The notes beneath the pieces are model-generated. The model ran no database searches, was not told the origin of the DNA, and saw only the letters and a list, made by a program, of their open reading frames with translations. Made by a program: the position numbers and the translations under genes. A DNA stretch of 64,000 nucleotides from Pseudooceanicola marinus (GTDB lineage Bacteria; Pseudomonadota; Alphaproteobacteria; Rhodobacterales; Rhodobacteraceae), in NCBI RefSeq assembly GCF_002786295.1, contig NZ_PGTC01000018.1, positions 62,001 through 126,000 of the forward strand. Direction: 5' to 3'. Shown in pieces: positions 44,687 through 56,432 of this stretch (positions are counted from its first letter, which is position 1; each line of letters opens with the position of its first letter).

Positions 44687-46492
44687 ATGTCCCTCAACCA
44701 GACCATCGCCGATGTGACCGACCGGATCATCGAACGCTCCCGAGACCGGCGCGAGGGCTACCTCGACCGGGTTGGTCGCGCGGCAGAGGCAGGCCCCGTC
44801 CGGGCTCACCTGACCTGCGGGAACCAGGCCCATGCCTATGCTGGCGTGCCGACCGACCAGGACGCGCTGGCCGGGGGACGGGCCGCCAACATCGGCATCA
44901 TCAGCGCCTACAACGACATGCTGTCGGCGCATCAACCCTTCGAGAAATTCCCCGAACTGATCCGCGCCTCGGCCCGGGCCAAGGGCGCCACGGCCCAGGT
45001 GGCGGGTGGCGTGCCCGCCATGTGCGATGGCGTGACCCAGGGCCAGCCGGGGATGGAGCTGTCGCTGTTTTCCCGCGACGTGATCGCCATGGCTGCTGGC
45101 ATCGGGCTGTCGCACAACTGCTTCGACGCGGCGCTCTACCTCGGTGTCTGCGACAAGATCGTGCCGGGGCTGGTGATGGCCGCAGCGACCTTCGGCCATA
45201 TCCCGGCAATCTTCCTGCCCGCCGGCCCGATGCCCTCCGGCCTGCCCAACGACGAAAAGGCCAAGGTGCGCCAGCAGTTTGCCGCGGGCGAAGTGGGCCG
45301 TGACAAGCTGATGGAGGCGGAAATGGCCTCCTACCACTCCCCGGGCACATGCACCTTCTACGGCACCGCGAACTCCAACCAGATGCTGATGGAGTTCATG
45401 GGCCTGCACCTGCCCGGCGCCAGCTTCGTGAACCCGAATACGCCGCTGCGCGACGCGCTGACCGTGGCGGGCACCGAACGCGCGCTGGAGATCACCGCGC
45501 TCGGCAATGACTACCGCCCCGCGGGCGAGGTGCTGGACGAGAAGGCCTTCGTCAACGGCATCGTGGGTCTGATGGCCACGGGTGGCTCGACCAACCTGGT
45601 GCTGCACATGCCCGCCATGGCCCGCGCCGCGGGCATCATCCTGGCCCCGGAGGATTTCGACGCGATCTCGGCGGTCACGCCGCTGCTGGCCAAGGTCTAC
45701 CCGAACGGGCTCGCGGACGTGAACCACTTCCACGCCGCGGGCGGCCTGGGTTACCTGATCGACCAGTTGCTGAACGACGGTCTGCTGCACGACGACACCA
45801 AGACCGTGGCGGGCGACGGGCTGGAGCTTTACACCCGCGAGCCGCAGATCGGCGCCGATGGCCGCCTGACCTATTCCGAGGGCGCGCGGAAATCCGAGAA
45901 CGACAAGATCGTCCGCCCCGCCTCCGACCCGTTCCAGAAATCGGGCGGGCTGAAATCGCTGTCCGGTCCGCTGGGTTCGGCGATCATGAAGGTCTCTGCC
46001 GTGGCCCCCGAACGCCATGTCATCACCGCGCCTGTGCGCATCTTCCACGATCAGAACGACGTGAAGGCGGCGTTCAAGCGCGGTGAGTTCACTTCCGATA
46101 CCATCGTGGTGGTGCGTTTCCAGGGGCCGAAGGCCAACGGGATGCCGGAACTGCACTCGCTGACGCCGACCCTGGCCGTGCTGCAGGACCGGGGCCTGAA
46201 GGTCGCCCTGCTGACCGATGGCCGCATGTCGGGTGCCAGCGGCAAGGTGCCCGCCGCCATCCACCTGTCGCCCGAGGCCGCCGACGGTGGCTGGATCGCG
46301 CGGCTGCAGGACGGCGACGTGGTAACGCTGGATGCCGTGAACGGCACCATCACGGTCGACGCCGATCTGGAAAGCCGCACACCGGTCACCCCCGACCTTT
46401 CGGCCAACAGCTTCGGTATCGGCCGCGAACTGTTCGAAACCTTCCGCCAGAACGCCTCGCCTGCCCGCGATGGCGCCTCCAACGTGGTCTGA
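44687..46492 (+). CDS. edd: phosphogluconate dehydratase
   Basis: A 601-residue Fe-S dehydratase of the Entner-Doudoroff pathway, converting 6-phosphogluconate to 2-keto-3-deoxy-6-phosphogluconate. Typical segments are HLTCGNQAHAYAGV, AYNDMLSAHQPFEKFP, the cysteine-bearing GVPAMCDGVTQGQPGMELS and GTCTFYGTANSNQMLMEFMG, and the C-terminal TDGRMSGASGKVPAAIHLSP. Full length. It is followed after 10 bp by eda. Confidence 0.96.
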   Translation: MSLNQTIADVTDRIIERSRDRREGYLDRVGRAAEAGPVRAHLTCGNQAHAYAGVPTDQDALAGGRAANIGIISAYNDMLSAHQPFEKFPELIRASARAKGATAQVAGGVPAMCDGVTQGQPGMELSLFSRDVIAMAAGIGLSHNCFDAALYLGVCDKIVPGLVMAAATFGHIPAIFLPAGPMPSGLPNDEKAKVRQQFAAGEVGRDKLMEAEMASYHSPGTCTFYGTANSNQMLMEFMGLHLPGASFVNPNTPLRDALTVAGTERALEITALGNDYRPAGEVLDEKAFVNGIVGLMATGGSTNLVLHMPAMARAAGIILAPEDFDAISAVTPLLAKVYPNGLADVNHFHAAGGLGYLIDQLLNDGLLHDDTKTVAGDGLELYTREPQIGADGRLTYSEGARKSENDKIVRPASDPFQKSGGLKSLSGPLGSAIMKVSAVAPERHVITAPVRIFHDQNDVKAAFKRGEFTSDTIVVVRFQGPKANGMPELHSLTPTLAVLQDRGLKVALLTDGRMSGASGKVPAAIHLSPEAADGGWIARLQDGDVVTLDAVNGTITVDADLESRTPVTPDLSANSFGIGRELFETFRQNASPARDGASNVV

Positions 46493-46502
46493 GGAGATGT
46501 CC

Positions 46503-47144
46503 ATGACCCCTGAATCCGCCTCTGCCGAGGCCCGCAAGATCTGTGAACTGGCCCCCGTGGTCCCCGTGCTGGTCGTGCATGACGTGGCCCATGCCCGCCC
46601 CCTGGCCGAGGCGCTGGTCGCCGGCGGCCTGCCCGCCCTGGAAGTGACCCTGCGCACCCCCGTGGCGCTGGAGGTCATCGCCGAGATGGCCAAGGTCGAG
46701 GGCGGCGTCGTGGGCGCGGGATCCATCCTGACGCCCGAGCATGTGACCCAGGTGATCGCCGCAGGCGCCAAGTTCGGCGTCTCCCCCGGCTCCACCGACA
46801 AGGTGCTGACCGCAGCCGAGCAGGCCGAGCTGCCGATGCTGCCGGGTGCGGCCACCGCGTCGGAGGTGATGGCCCTGCTGGAGCGCGGCTATTCGGTGCA
46901 GAAGTTCTTCCCCGCCGAGATCGCCGGCGGCGCGGCGGCCATCAAGGCCATCGGCGCACCGATCCCGGGCGTGTCCTTCTGCCCCACGGGCGGCGTCTCG
47001 CCCGGCAACGCGCGGGACTACCTGTCGCTGAAGAACATCCTCTGCGTCGGCGGCTCCTGGGTGGCCCCGCAAAAGCTGGTCGAAGCCGGCGACTGGAAGG
47101 CGATCGAGGAACTGGCGCGCGAGGCGGCAAGCCTGCCGCGCTGA
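46503..47144 (+). CDS. eda: KDPG aldolase (bifunctional 4-hydroxy-2-oxoglutarate aldolase type)
   Basis: 213 residues. Eda cleaves KDPG to pyruvate and glyceraldehyde-3-phosphate. The Schiff-base lysine is in SVQKFFPAEIAGG and the catalytic Glu region in LPALEVTLRTP. The C-terminal FCPTGGVSPGNARDYLSLKN binds phosphate. The ATG at 46503 is chosen over that at 46497 because GAGGAG then sits 6 nt upstream. Same operon as edd. Confidence 0.95.
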   Translation: MTPESASAEARKICELAPVVPVLVVHDVAHARPLAEALVAGGLPALEVTLRTPVALEVIAEMAKVEGGVVGAGSILTPEHVTQVIAAGAKFGVSPGSTDKVLTAAEQAELPMLPGAATASEVMALLERGYSVQKFFPAEIAGGAAAIKAIGAPIPGVSFCPTGGVSPGNARDYLSLKNILCVGGSWVAPQKLVEAGDWKAIEELAREAASLPR

Positions 47145-47285
47145 GCGCCCGTAGCAAGGGGCCTGCGCGCCAGCGGCGCGCGGCCCGCATGCGCCTGGTC
47201 CCCGGCGTTTGCACACGGTGGTCAACGCCGCCATTTCTTTCCGTGCCCTGCTCGCCTAGACTGGCGCAAGACCACCGGGGACGGC

Positions 47286-48601
<1,316 letters not shown>

Positions 48602-48605
<4 letters not shown>

Positions 48606-49591
48606 ACATGCTTTGGCTGCAATCGGCCGGCTGCGGCGGCTGCACCATGTCGCTTCTCTGCGCCGAAGGTCCCAATGTTTTCGAACTGCTCTCCGACGCG
48701 GGGATCGAGACGCTCTGGCACCCCTCGCTGTCGGTCGAGACCGGGGGAGAGGTGCGCCGCATCCTCGCCGCTGTCGAAGCCGGAGAGATCCCGCTCGATG
48801 TGCTCTGCATCGAGGGATCCGTCGTCACCGGCCCGCGCGGCACCGGGCGCTATCACATGCTGGCGGGCACCGGGCGCCCGATGCTGGACTGGGTGGGCGC
48901 CCTGGCGCCGCTGGCGCAGGACGTGGTGGCCGTGGGCAGCTGCGCGGCCTTCGGCGGTATCACCTCTGCGGGAGGCAACCCGGCGGGCGCCATCGGGCTG
49001 GCCTATGACGGCAAGCTGCCGGGCGGTGCCTTGCCCGGCGATTTCCGCGCCCGGTCGGGCCGGCCGGTCATCAATATCGCGGGCTGTCCCACGCACCCCG
49101 ACTGGATCACCGAAACCCTGCTGCTGCTGGCCGACGACCGGCTGGGCGCGGAGGACCTCGACCCGCTTGGCCGCCCCCGCTTCTTCGCCGATCACTTGGT
49201 GCACCACGGCTGCACCAAGAACGAGTTCTACGAATACAAGGCCAGCGCCCGCGAACTGTCCGAGATCGGCTGCATGATGGAGCACCTGGGCTGCGTCGGA
49301 ACCCAGGCGCATGGCGATTGCAACATCCGGCCCTGGAATGGCTCCGGCTCCTGCACCCGGGGCAACTATCCCTGCATCAACTGCACCGCGCCCGAGTTCG
49401 AGGAACCGCGCCACCCCTTCACCGAAACGCCGACCATCGCCGGGATCCCCGTCGGCCTGCCCTCGGACATGCCCAAGGCCTGGTTTATGGCCCTGGCCTC
49501 GCTGTCCAAGGCGGCCACGCCCCGGCGGATCGACACCAACGCCCATTCGGATCGCATCCGCATCCCGCCGGGAGGAGACACGCGCAAGTGA
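48602..49591 (+). CDS. hupU: regulatory (H2-sensing) hydrogenase small subunit
   Basis: A 329-residue small subunit that carries electrons from the sensor active site through Fe-S clusters. It lacks a Tat signal, as expected for a cytoplasmic sensor. The proximal-cluster motif is QSAGCGGCTMSLL (Cys11, Cys14) with the later VGSCAAFGGI and AGCPTHPDW; this is the ordinary four-cysteine set, unlike HupS. Further ligands are in HHGCTKNEFY, GCMMEHLGC and GNYPCINC. Coupled to hupT and hupV by 4-bp overlaps. Confidence 0.93.
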
Positions 49592-51018
49592 GCGAAAGAC
49601 AACTGCTGGTCGGCCCCTTCAACCGGGTCGAGGGCGACCTGGAGATCCAGCTGGACATCCGTGACGGCCATGTGGCGGCGGCCCGGGCCAATTCGCCGCT
49701 GTTTCGCGGGTTCGAGATGATGCTGCAGGGCAAGGACCCGCGCGACGCGCTGACGATCACGCCGCGGATCTGCGGCATCTGTTCGGTCAGCCAGTCGGCG
49801 GCGGCGGCCTTTGCGCTGGCCGATGCGGGGGGCGTGCAGATGCCGCCCCAGGGCGCCCGCGCCGCCGCGATCCTGCATGCGGTGGAAAACCTGGCCGACC
49901 ACGTGACCCACTTCAACCTGTTCTTCATGCCCGACTTCGCCCGCCCCGCCTATGCCGGACGGGCCTGGCACGCAGCGGCGGTGGAGCGGTTCACCGCCCA
50001 GCAGGGCAGCGCCGTGCGCCGCGCCGCCGAGGCGCGCGCACAGCTTTTCCATATCGCGGGGCTTCTGGGCGGCAAGTGGCCGCATACGCTGGCCATCCAG
50101 CCCGGCGGCGTCACCCGCGCCCCCGATGCCCGCGACCGCATCCGCATCCTGTCGGTCCTGCGTGGCCACCGCCGCTACCTCGAAGAGGTGCTTCTGGGCG
50201 GCGCGCCGGAGGCCTTCGCCGCGCTTCAGGATATCCCGTCGCTGGAGAGCTGGGACAGCGGCGATGCCGGCCTCTTCCTGCGCATCGCCGCAGACCTGGG
50301 GCTGGCGCAAGCGGGCCGTGGCCCCGGGCGTTACCTGTCCGCCGGCGCCTATCCCCTGGCCGAGGGCCGCGCCCTGGCCGCCGGCGTCTGGGAAGACGGC
50401 GCGCTGTCGCCCTTCGATCCGGCGCAGATCGCCGAGGACCTGTCCCATGCCTGGATGCTGGGCGAGACGGCCCACCCCGAGGCCGGGCGGACAGAACCCG
50501 ACGAGGACATGCGCGAGACGGCCTATTCCTGGTGCAAGGCCCCGCGCCTCGGGGGCCGCACGGTGGAGGTCGGCGCCCTGGCCCGGCAGATCGTGGACGG
50601 TCATCCGCTGGCGCGCGCCCTGGCGGCGGAAGGCGGCGTGCGTGCCCGCATCGCCGGCCGCCTGCTGGAGATCGCACGCACCCAGATCCTGCTGGAGGAA
50701 CTGGCCCGCGATCTGGATCCCGACGCGCGCTTCATGGATCCGGCCCCGACCCTGCGCGAGGGCAGCGGCACCGGTCTGCTGGAAGCCGCGCGCGGCACCC
50801 TGGGCCATTGGATCCGGGTCGAGAGCGGGCGCATCGCCTCCTACCAGATCATCGCGCCGACCACCTGGAACTTTTCGCCCCGCGATGCCGCGGGCACCCC
50901 GGGCCCGGTCGAGGCCGCGCTGGTCGGTGCCCCCGTGGGCGCCGAGGAGGACACGCCGCTGTCGGTGCAGCACATCGTGCGCAGCTTCGATCCCTGCATG
51001 GTCTGCACCGTGCACTGA
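49588..51018 (+). CDS. hupV: regulatory (H2-sensing) hydrogenase large subunit
   Basis: 476 residues carrying the NiFe centre of the H2 sensor. Nickel ligands are in PRICGICSVSQ (N-terminal) and FDPCMVCTVH (C-terminal). The protein ends at that His, so it has no C-terminal peptide for protease removal, the usual state of regulatory hydrogenases. Start GTG at 49588 overlaps the hupU stop (GTGA), with GGAGGAG upstream. It forms HupUV, the partner of HupT. Confidence 0.94.
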   Translation: MSERQLLVGPFNRVEGDLEIQLDIRDGHVAAARANSPLFRGFEMMLQGKDPRDALTITPRICGICSVSQSAAAAFALADAGGVQMPPQGARAAAILHAVENLADHVTHFNLFFMPDFARPAYAGRAWHAAAVERFTAQQGSAVRRAAEARAQLFHIAGLLGGKWPHTLAIQPGGVTRAPDARDRIRILSVLRGHRRYLEEVLLGGAPEAFAALQDIPSLESWDSGDAGLFLRIAADLGLAQAGRGPGRYLSAGAYPLAEGRALAAGVWEDGALSPFDPAQIAEDLSHAWMLGETAHPEAGRTEPDEDMRETAYSWCKAPRLGGRTVEVGALARQIVDGHPLARALAAEGGVRARIAGRLLEIARTQILLEELARDLDPDARFMDPAPTLREGSGTGLLEAARGTLGHWIRVESGRIASYQIIAPTTWNFSPRDAAGTPGPVEAALVGAPVGAEEDTPLSVQHIVRSFDPCMVCTVH

Positions 51019-51034
51019 CGGACCGGGGACAACG

Positions 51035-53335
51035 ATGGAGCTGGGCTATCTTCTTCGCGTACGCGGCCAGGTGCAGGGGGTCGGCTTTCGCCCCCATTGC
51101 TGGCAGCTGGCCCGACGCATGGGCCTGCGCGGCTGGGTCCTGAACGATGCCCAAGGGGTGCTGATCGCCGTGGCCGGCCTCCGGGCCGGTGACTTCGCCG
51201 CCGCCCTTCGGGCCGACGCCCCGCCGCTGGCGCGGATCGAGGTGATCGAGGTTACGCCGCATCGCTTCGACAATTGCTCCGCTCCCGGCCCGGGGTTCGA
51301 GATACGCGCCTCCGGCGGGCCGGGCGCAGAAACCCGGGTGACACCCGACGCCGCCACCTGCCCCGACTGCCTGGCGGATATCCGCGGCACGGGGCGCCGC
51401 GCCGGTTATGCCTTCACCAACTGCACCAATTGCGGGCCGCGGTTCACCATCGTCACCGGCCTGCCCTACGACCGGGCGCAGACCACCATGGCGCCCTTCG
51501 CGCTCTGCCCCGCCTGCCGGGCGGAGTATGAGGATCCGGCGGACCGCCGCTTTCACGCCCAGCCCGTGGCCTGCCCCGACTGCGGCCCGCGCACCTGGCT
51601 GGCCACCCGCGACGGGGCGGAGGTGCCGGGTGAGGCGATCGCCCTGGCCGCGGAGCGCCTGCGCGCGGGTGAGATCCTGGCGATCAAGGGGCTGGGCGGC
51701 TACCACCTGTGCTGCGACGCCACCAACGCCGCGGCCATCGAGCGTCTGCGCGCGCGCAAGCACCGGCCGACCAAACCGCTGGCCCTGATGGCGCCGCTGG
51801 CGTTGATCCGGCGTCATGCGACAGTGTCCGACGCCGCCGCCACCCGGCTGGCCGATCCCGCCGCCCCGATCCTGCTGCTGCCCCGCGCGGGAAAGCCCCT
51901 GCCCGACAGCCTGGCGCCGGGGCTGGATGAGCTGGGCTGGATGCTGCCCGCCACGCCGCTGCACCACCTGCTGTCCGATGCCATGGCACGCCCGCTGGTC
52001 ATGACCTCCGGCAACCTCTCGGGAGAGCCGCAGGCCATCGGCAACGACGAGGCCCGCGCCACCCTGGGCGGGATCGCCGAGGCCTTCGTGCAGCATGACC
52101 GCGCCATCGCCCGCCGCCTCGACGATCAGGTGGAGCGGATGAGTCCGCGCGGCCCCGTGGTGCTGCGGCGCGGGCGTGGGTCGGTGCCCGGCACCCTGCC
52201 CTTGCCGCCGGGGCTGCCCGATGGCCAGGTGCTGGCCTGCGGCGGTCAGATGAAATCGGCGATCTGCCTGGTGAAATCCGGGCGCGCGCTGCTGTCGCAC
52301 CACCTGGGAGAGTTGGACGCGCCGCTGACCTGGCAGGCCTACCAGCAGGCCGATGGCGACTATGCCGGCCTGTTCGATCACGCGCCGGAGGCGGTGGCGG
52401 TGGACCGGCACCCCGATTTCCGCGCCTCGCAACATGGGGCCGAACGGGCCCGGGCCGCCGGCCTGCCGCTGGTCCGGGTCCAGCACCACCACGCCCACAT
52501 GGCCGCCTGCATGGCCGAGGCGGGCTGGGGGGCGGAGGACGGGCCCGTGGCCGGTATTATCCTCGACGGGCTGGGCCTGGGCGATGATGGCACCGTCTGG
52601 GGGGGCGAGATCCTTCTGGGCAGCTACGCCGGTGCACGTCGTGCCGCTGCACTGGCCCCGGCGCCGCTGCCCGGTGGGGACCGGGCGCAATCAGAGCCTT
52701 GGCGCAACGCAGTGATGCGCCTCGATGCGGCGGGCCTCGGCGCAGCGGCCGACCGGCTGTTCCCGGATGCGCCGCGCGCCCTGCTGCGTCAGGCCGCCAG
52801 CTCCGGCATGAACGCGCCGCTCTCCTCCTCTGTCGGGCGCCTCTTCGACGCAGCGGCCGCCTGCCTGGGGATCTGTCCGGACGCACAGGGCTATGAAGGC
52901 GAGGCCGCGATGCGGCTGGAGGCCCTGGCGGGCCGCGCCCGCGATGTCGAAACGCCCCGATGGGACCTGGCAGAGGGCGTTGAGACCGGCACGCTGGACC
53001 CCGCGCCACTGTTCCACGGGCTGATCGAGGGGCTGGCCCGGGGCACCTCCGGGGCGGCTCTGGCGCGAGGCGTGCACCTGTGGATTGCGGACAGCTTCGC
53101 CCGCCCGGCCCGCGCCCTGGTGGCACGCGGAGAGGCCCGCGCCGTGGCCCTGTCGGGGGGCTGTTTCCAGAACGCCCTGTTGTCGGAGATGATCACCGAG
53201 GCGCTCTGCGACCTGCCCGTCCTGCACCATGCCGATGTGCCGGCGGGGGACGGCGGCCTGGCCCTGGGTCAGGCGGTCATCGCCCTGGCCCGGCGCGGGG
53301 CCGACTGGAAAGACCCTGACCGGATCACCTGGTAG
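51035..53335 (+). CDS. hypF: carbamoyltransferase HypF
   Basis: 766 residues. HypF makes the carbamoyl-adenylate from which HypE produces the CN ligands of the NiFe site. Domains in order: acylphosphatase (1-90, GQVQGVGFRPHCWQLARRMG), two zinc fingers (CPDC...NCTNCGPR, CPAC...ACPDCGPR, about 108-185), YrdC-like (about 200-385) and a Kae1-like carbamoyltransferase with VRVQHHHAHMAACMAE near residue 485. ATG at 51035. Located between hupV and hupS, as in R. capsulatus. Confidence 0.95.
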   Translation: MELGYLLRVRGQVQGVGFRPHCWQLARRMGLRGWVLNDAQGVLIAVAGLRAGDFAAALRADAPPLARIEVIEVTPHRFDNCSAPGPGFEIRASGGPGAETRVTPDAATCPDCLADIRGTGRRAGYAFTNCTNCGPRFTIVTGLPYDRAQTTMAPFALCPACRAEYEDPADRRFHAQPVACPDCGPRTWLATRDGAEVPGEAIALAAERLRAGEILAIKGLGGYHLCCDATNAAAIERLRARKHRPTKPLALMAPLALIRRHATVSDAAATRLADPAAPILLLPRAGKPLPDSLAPGLDELGWMLPATPLHHLLSDAMARPLVMTSGNLSGEPQAIGNDEARATLGGIAEAFVQHDRAIARRLDDQVERMSPRGPVVLRRGRGSVPGTLPLPPGLPDGQVLACGGQMKSAICLVKSGRALLSHHLGELDAPLTWQAYQQADGDYAGLFDHAPEAVAVDRHPDFRASQHGAERARAAGLPLVRVQHHHAHMAACMAEAGWGAEDGPVAGIILDGLGLGDDGTVWGGEILLGSYAGARRAAALAPAPLPGGDRAQSEPWRNAVMRLDAAGLGAAADRLFPDAPRALLRQAASSGMNAPLSSSVGRLFDAAAACLGICPDAQGYEGEAAMRLEALAGRARDVETPRWDLAEGVETGTLDPAPLFHGLIEGLARGTSGAALARGVHLWIADSFARPARALVARGEARAVALSGGCFQNALLSEMITEALCDLPVLHHADVPAGDGGLALGQAVIALARRGADWKDPDRITW

Positions 53336-53526
53336 CCCGGAAGCACCGCTCCCGCAGAAACCGGGCGCCGCAGCGCGGAAAATCCCGCTAATCCATTGAG
53401 AGTATTTCGATAAAAAGGTGATCCCCCGGGCTCCACTTTCTCCTCCGCATACGCCGGCATACGCGCGAAAACGGATCCACTCCGGGCGGTGCCCCGCCCG
53501 TTCCAAAGGACCGGAGGAGACGCCAC
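53336..53526 (+). promoter_or_regulatory. hupS promoter region with an IHF-like site
   Basis: A 191-bp gap. TAATCCATTGAG (53389-53400) fits the IHF consensus (reverse form YAANNNNTTGAT) with one mismatch and sits in an AT-rich patch. The R. capsulatus hupS promoter uses IHF and HupR. A leader hairpin CGGGCGG-TGCC-CCGCCCG (53483-53500) lies just before the GGAGGAG ribosome site, and GCATACGC is directly repeated at 53448 and 53458. I found no TTG-N5-CAA HupR site in the gap. Confidence 0.45.
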
Positions 53527-54621
53527 GTGACACAGATCGAGACATTCTACGACGTGATGCGCCGGCAGGGGATCACCCGCCGCAGCTTCATGAAGTACTG
53601 CTCGCTGACCGCAGCCGCCCTGGGACTGGGCCCCAGTTTCGTGCCCAAGATCGCCCATGCGATGGAGACGAAGCCGCGCACGCCCGTCATCTGGGTGCAC
53701 GGGCTGGAATGCACTTGCTGCTCGGAGAGCTTTATCCGCAGCGCGCATCCACTGGCCAAGGACGTGGTGCTGTCGATGATTAGCCTCGACTATGACGACA
53801 CGCTGATGGCCGCCGCCGGGCACCAGGCCGAGGCGGCGCTGGAAGACACCATCCAGAAGTACAAGGGCAACTACATCCTGGCCGTGGAGGGCAACCCGCC
53901 ACTGGACGAGGACGGCATGTTCTGCATCGTCGGCGGCAAGCCCTTTGTTGAGCAGCTGCGCCATGCCGCGAAGGACGCCAAGGCGATCATCAGCTGGGGC
54001 GCCTGCGCCAGCTACGGCTGCGTCCAGGCGGCGAAACCGAACCCCACGCGCGCCACGCCGGTGCACAAGGTCATCACCGACAAGCCGATCATCAAGGTGC
54101 CGGGCTGTCCGCCGATCGCCGAGGTGATGACCGGCGTCATCACCTACATGCTGACCTTCGACCGCCTGCCGGAGCTGGACCGCCAGGGGCGCCCGGCGAT
54201 GTTCTACGGCCAGCGGATCCACGACAAATGCTACCGCCGTCCGCATTTCGACGCCGGCCAGTTCGTCGAACACTGGGACGACGAGAACGCGCGCAAGGGC
54301 TACTGCCTCTACAAGATGGGCTGCAAGGGCCCGACCACCTACAACGCCTGTTCCACCGTGCGCTGGAACGAGGGCACCAGCTTCCCCATCCAGTCGGGCC
54401 ATGGCTGCATCGGCTGTTCCGAGGACGGGTTCTGGGACCAGGGCAGTTTCTACAACCGCGTCACCGACCTGACCCAGTTCGGGGTGGAGGCGAACGCCGA
54501 CAAGGTAGGCCTGACGGCTGCCGGTGTCGTTGGCGGGGGCATCGCCCTGCACGCCGCCGTCTCGGCGCTGAAATCTGCCCAACGCAAGACACAGGACGCC
54601 CGGTCCAAGGAGGAGGTGTAA
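53527..54621 (+). CDS. hupS: uptake hydrogenase small subunit, O2-tolerant type
   Basis: 364 residues. A Tat signal with RRSFMK (18-23) ends near AHA45, so the folded dimer is exported to the periplasm. The proximal cluster has six cysteines: the motif ECTCCSES (Cys62, 64, 65), GACASYGC (Cys160, Cys165) and GCPP (Cys194). Cys64 and Cys165 are the two extra ones that mark the [4Fe-3S] cluster of oxygen-tolerant enzymes. Medial and distal cluster ligands follow. A C-terminal membrane anchor (about 325-350) is present. GTG start after GGAGGAG. Confidence 0.95.
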   Translation: MTQIETFYDVMRRQGITRRSFMKYCSLTAAALGLGPSFVPKIAHAMETKPRTPVIWVHGLECTCCSESFIRSAHPLAKDVVLSMISLDYDDTLMAAAGHQAEAALEDTIQKYKGNYILAVEGNPPLDEDGMFCIVGGKPFVEQLRHAAKDAKAIISWGACASYGCVQAAKPNPTRATPVHKVITDKPIIKVPGCPPIAEVMTGVITYMLTFDRLPELDRQGRPAMFYGQRIHDKCYRRPHFDAGQFVEHWDDENARKGYCLYKMGCKGPTTYNACSTVRWNEGTSFPIQSGHGCIGCSEDGFWDQGSFYNRVTDLTQFGVEANADKVGLTAAGVVGGGIALHAAVSALKSAQRKTQDARSKEEV

Positions 54622-54624
54622 GCC

Positions 54625-56418
54625 ATGGTTCTCGACACGCCCAACGGCTTTTCGCTCGACAATTCCGGTCGCCGCATCGTCGTCGACCCGGTGACCCGCA
54701 TCGAGGGGCACATGCGCTGCGAGGTGAACGTGGATGACGAGGGGGTCATCCGCAACGCCGTCTCCACCGGCACCATGTGGCGCGGGCTGGAGGTGATCCT
54801 CAAGGGCCGCGATCCGCGCGACGCCTGGGCCTTCACCGAACGGATCTGCGGCGTCTGCACCGGCACCCACGCGCTGACCTCGGTGCGGGCGGTCGAGGAT
54901 GCCCTGGGCATCCAGATCCCCGACAATGCCAACTCGATCCGCAACATGATGCAGCTGGCGCTGGAGATCCACGACCACATCGTCCACTTCTACCACCTGC
55001 ACGCGCTGGACTGGGTGAACCCGATCAACGCTCTGCGCGCCGATCCCCGCGCCACCTCCGAGTTGCAACAGACCGTGGGGCCGAACCACCCGCTGTCCAG
55101 CCCGGGCTATTTCCGCGACGTGCAGAACCGGCTGAAGAAATTCGTCGAAAGCGGCCAGCTGGGCCTGTTCAAGAACGGCTACTGGGACAACCCGGCCTAC
55201 AAGCTGCCGCCCGAGGCGGACCTGATGGCCACGACCCACTACCTGGAGGCGCTGGACCTGCAGAAGGAGATCGTGAAGATCCACACGATCTTCGGCGGCA
55301 AGAACCCCCACCCCAACTGGCTGGTGGGTGGCGTGCCCTGCCCGATCAACGTCCATTCCACCGGCGCGGTCGGCGCGATCAACATGGAACGGCTGAACCT
55401 GGTGTCGTCGATCATCGACAAGACGCAGGAGTTCAACCGCAACGTCTACATTCCCGACGTGAAGGCCATCGGCGGCTTCTACCGCAACTGGCTCTACGGC
55501 GGCGGGCTGTCCTCGCAGGCCTGCCTGGCCTATGGCGACATCCCCGAGAACCCCAACGATTTCTCGCCCGAACAGCTGCACCTGCCGCGCGGCGCGATCA
55601 TCAACGGCAACCTGAACGAGGTGCTGGACGTCGATCCGCGCGACCCCGAGCAGGTGCAGGAATTCGTTGACCATTCCTGGTACACCTACGGCGAGCCGGG
55701 GCGTGGCCTGCACCCCTGGGACGGGGTGACCGAGGCGCAGTACGAACTGGGCCCCAATGCCAAGGGCACCCGCACCAATATCGAGGAGCTGGACGAGGCG
55801 GCGAAGTATTCCTGGATCAAGGCGCCCCGCTGGCGCGGCCACGCGATGGAGGTGGGCCCGCTGGCCCGCTACATCATCGGCTATGCCCAGGGGCATGAGG
55901 ACATCAAGGACCAGGTCGACGGGCTTCTGCGCGACATGGACCTGCCGTTCGACGCCATCTTCTCCACCCTGGGGCGTACCGCCGCACGGGCGCTGGAATC
56001 CGAATACTGCGGCCGCCTGCAGCGCCACTTCTTCGACAAGCTGGTGCAGAACATCAAGAACGGCGACGAGACGACGGCCAACATCGAGAAATGGGATCCC
56101 TCCACCTGGCCCGCCGAGGCCAAGGGCGTGGGCATGACCGAGGCGCCGCGCGGCGCGCTCGGCCATTGGATCCGCATCAAGGACGGACGCATCGAGAACT
56201 ACCAATGCGTCGTGCCCACCACCTGGAACGGCAGCCCCCGCGACGTTCAGGGCAACATCGGTGCCTTCGAGGCCAGCCTGATGAACACGCCCATGGAGCG
56301 CCCCGAGGAACCGGTGGAGATCCTGCGCACCCTGCACAGCTTCGATCCCTGCCTGGCCTGCTCGACCCACGTGATGTCGCCCGACGGCGACGAACTGACC
56401 GAAGTCAAGGTTCGCTGA
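54625..56418 (+). CDS. hupL: uptake hydrogenase large subunit
   Basis: 597 residues, holding the NiFe(CN)2CO centre where H2 is split. Nickel ligands are in [14 protein letters not shown] (N-terminal) and [11 protein letters not shown] (C-terminal). After that His there is a 15-residue tail, [15 protein letters not shown], which HupD would remove at maturation. Exported with HupS by the Tat signal of the partner. Three bp after hupS. Confidence 0.97.
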   Translation: MVLDTPNGFSLDNSGRRIVVDPVTRIEGHMRCEVNVDDEGVIRNAVSTGTMWRGLEVILKGRDPRDAWAFTERICGVCTGTHALTSVRAVEDALGIQIPDNANSIRNMMQLALEIHDHIVHFYHLHALDWVNPINALRADPRATSELQQTVGPNHPLSSPGYFRDVQNRLKKFVESGQLGLFKNGYWDNPAYKLPPEADLMATTHYLEALDLQKEIVKIHTIFGGKNPHPNWLVGGVPCPINVHSTGAVGAINMERLNLVSSIIDKTQEFNRNVYIPDVKAIGGFYRNWLYGGGLSSQACLAYGDIPENPNDFSPEQLHLPRGAIINGNLNEVLDVDPRDPEQVQEFVDHSWYTYGEPGRGLHPWDGVTEAQYELGPNAKGTRTNIEELDEAAKYSWIKAPRWRGHAMEVGPLARYIIGYAQGHEDIKDQVDGLLRDMDLPFDAIFSTLGRTAARALESEYCGRLQRHFFDKLVQNIKNGDETTANIEKWDPSTWPAEAKGVGMTEAPRGALGHWIRIKDGRIENYQCVVPTTWNGSPRDVQGNIGAFEASLMNTPMERPEEPVEILRTLHSFDPCLACSTHVMSPDGDELTEVKVR

Positions 56419-56432
56419 GGGAGGAACAGCTC

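Noticed and set aside
53269-56370. A 1033-codon open frame antisense to hupS and hupL
   Set aside because: It mirrors the codon pattern of high-GC genes on the other strand and has no recognisable domain; hupS and hupL are certain.
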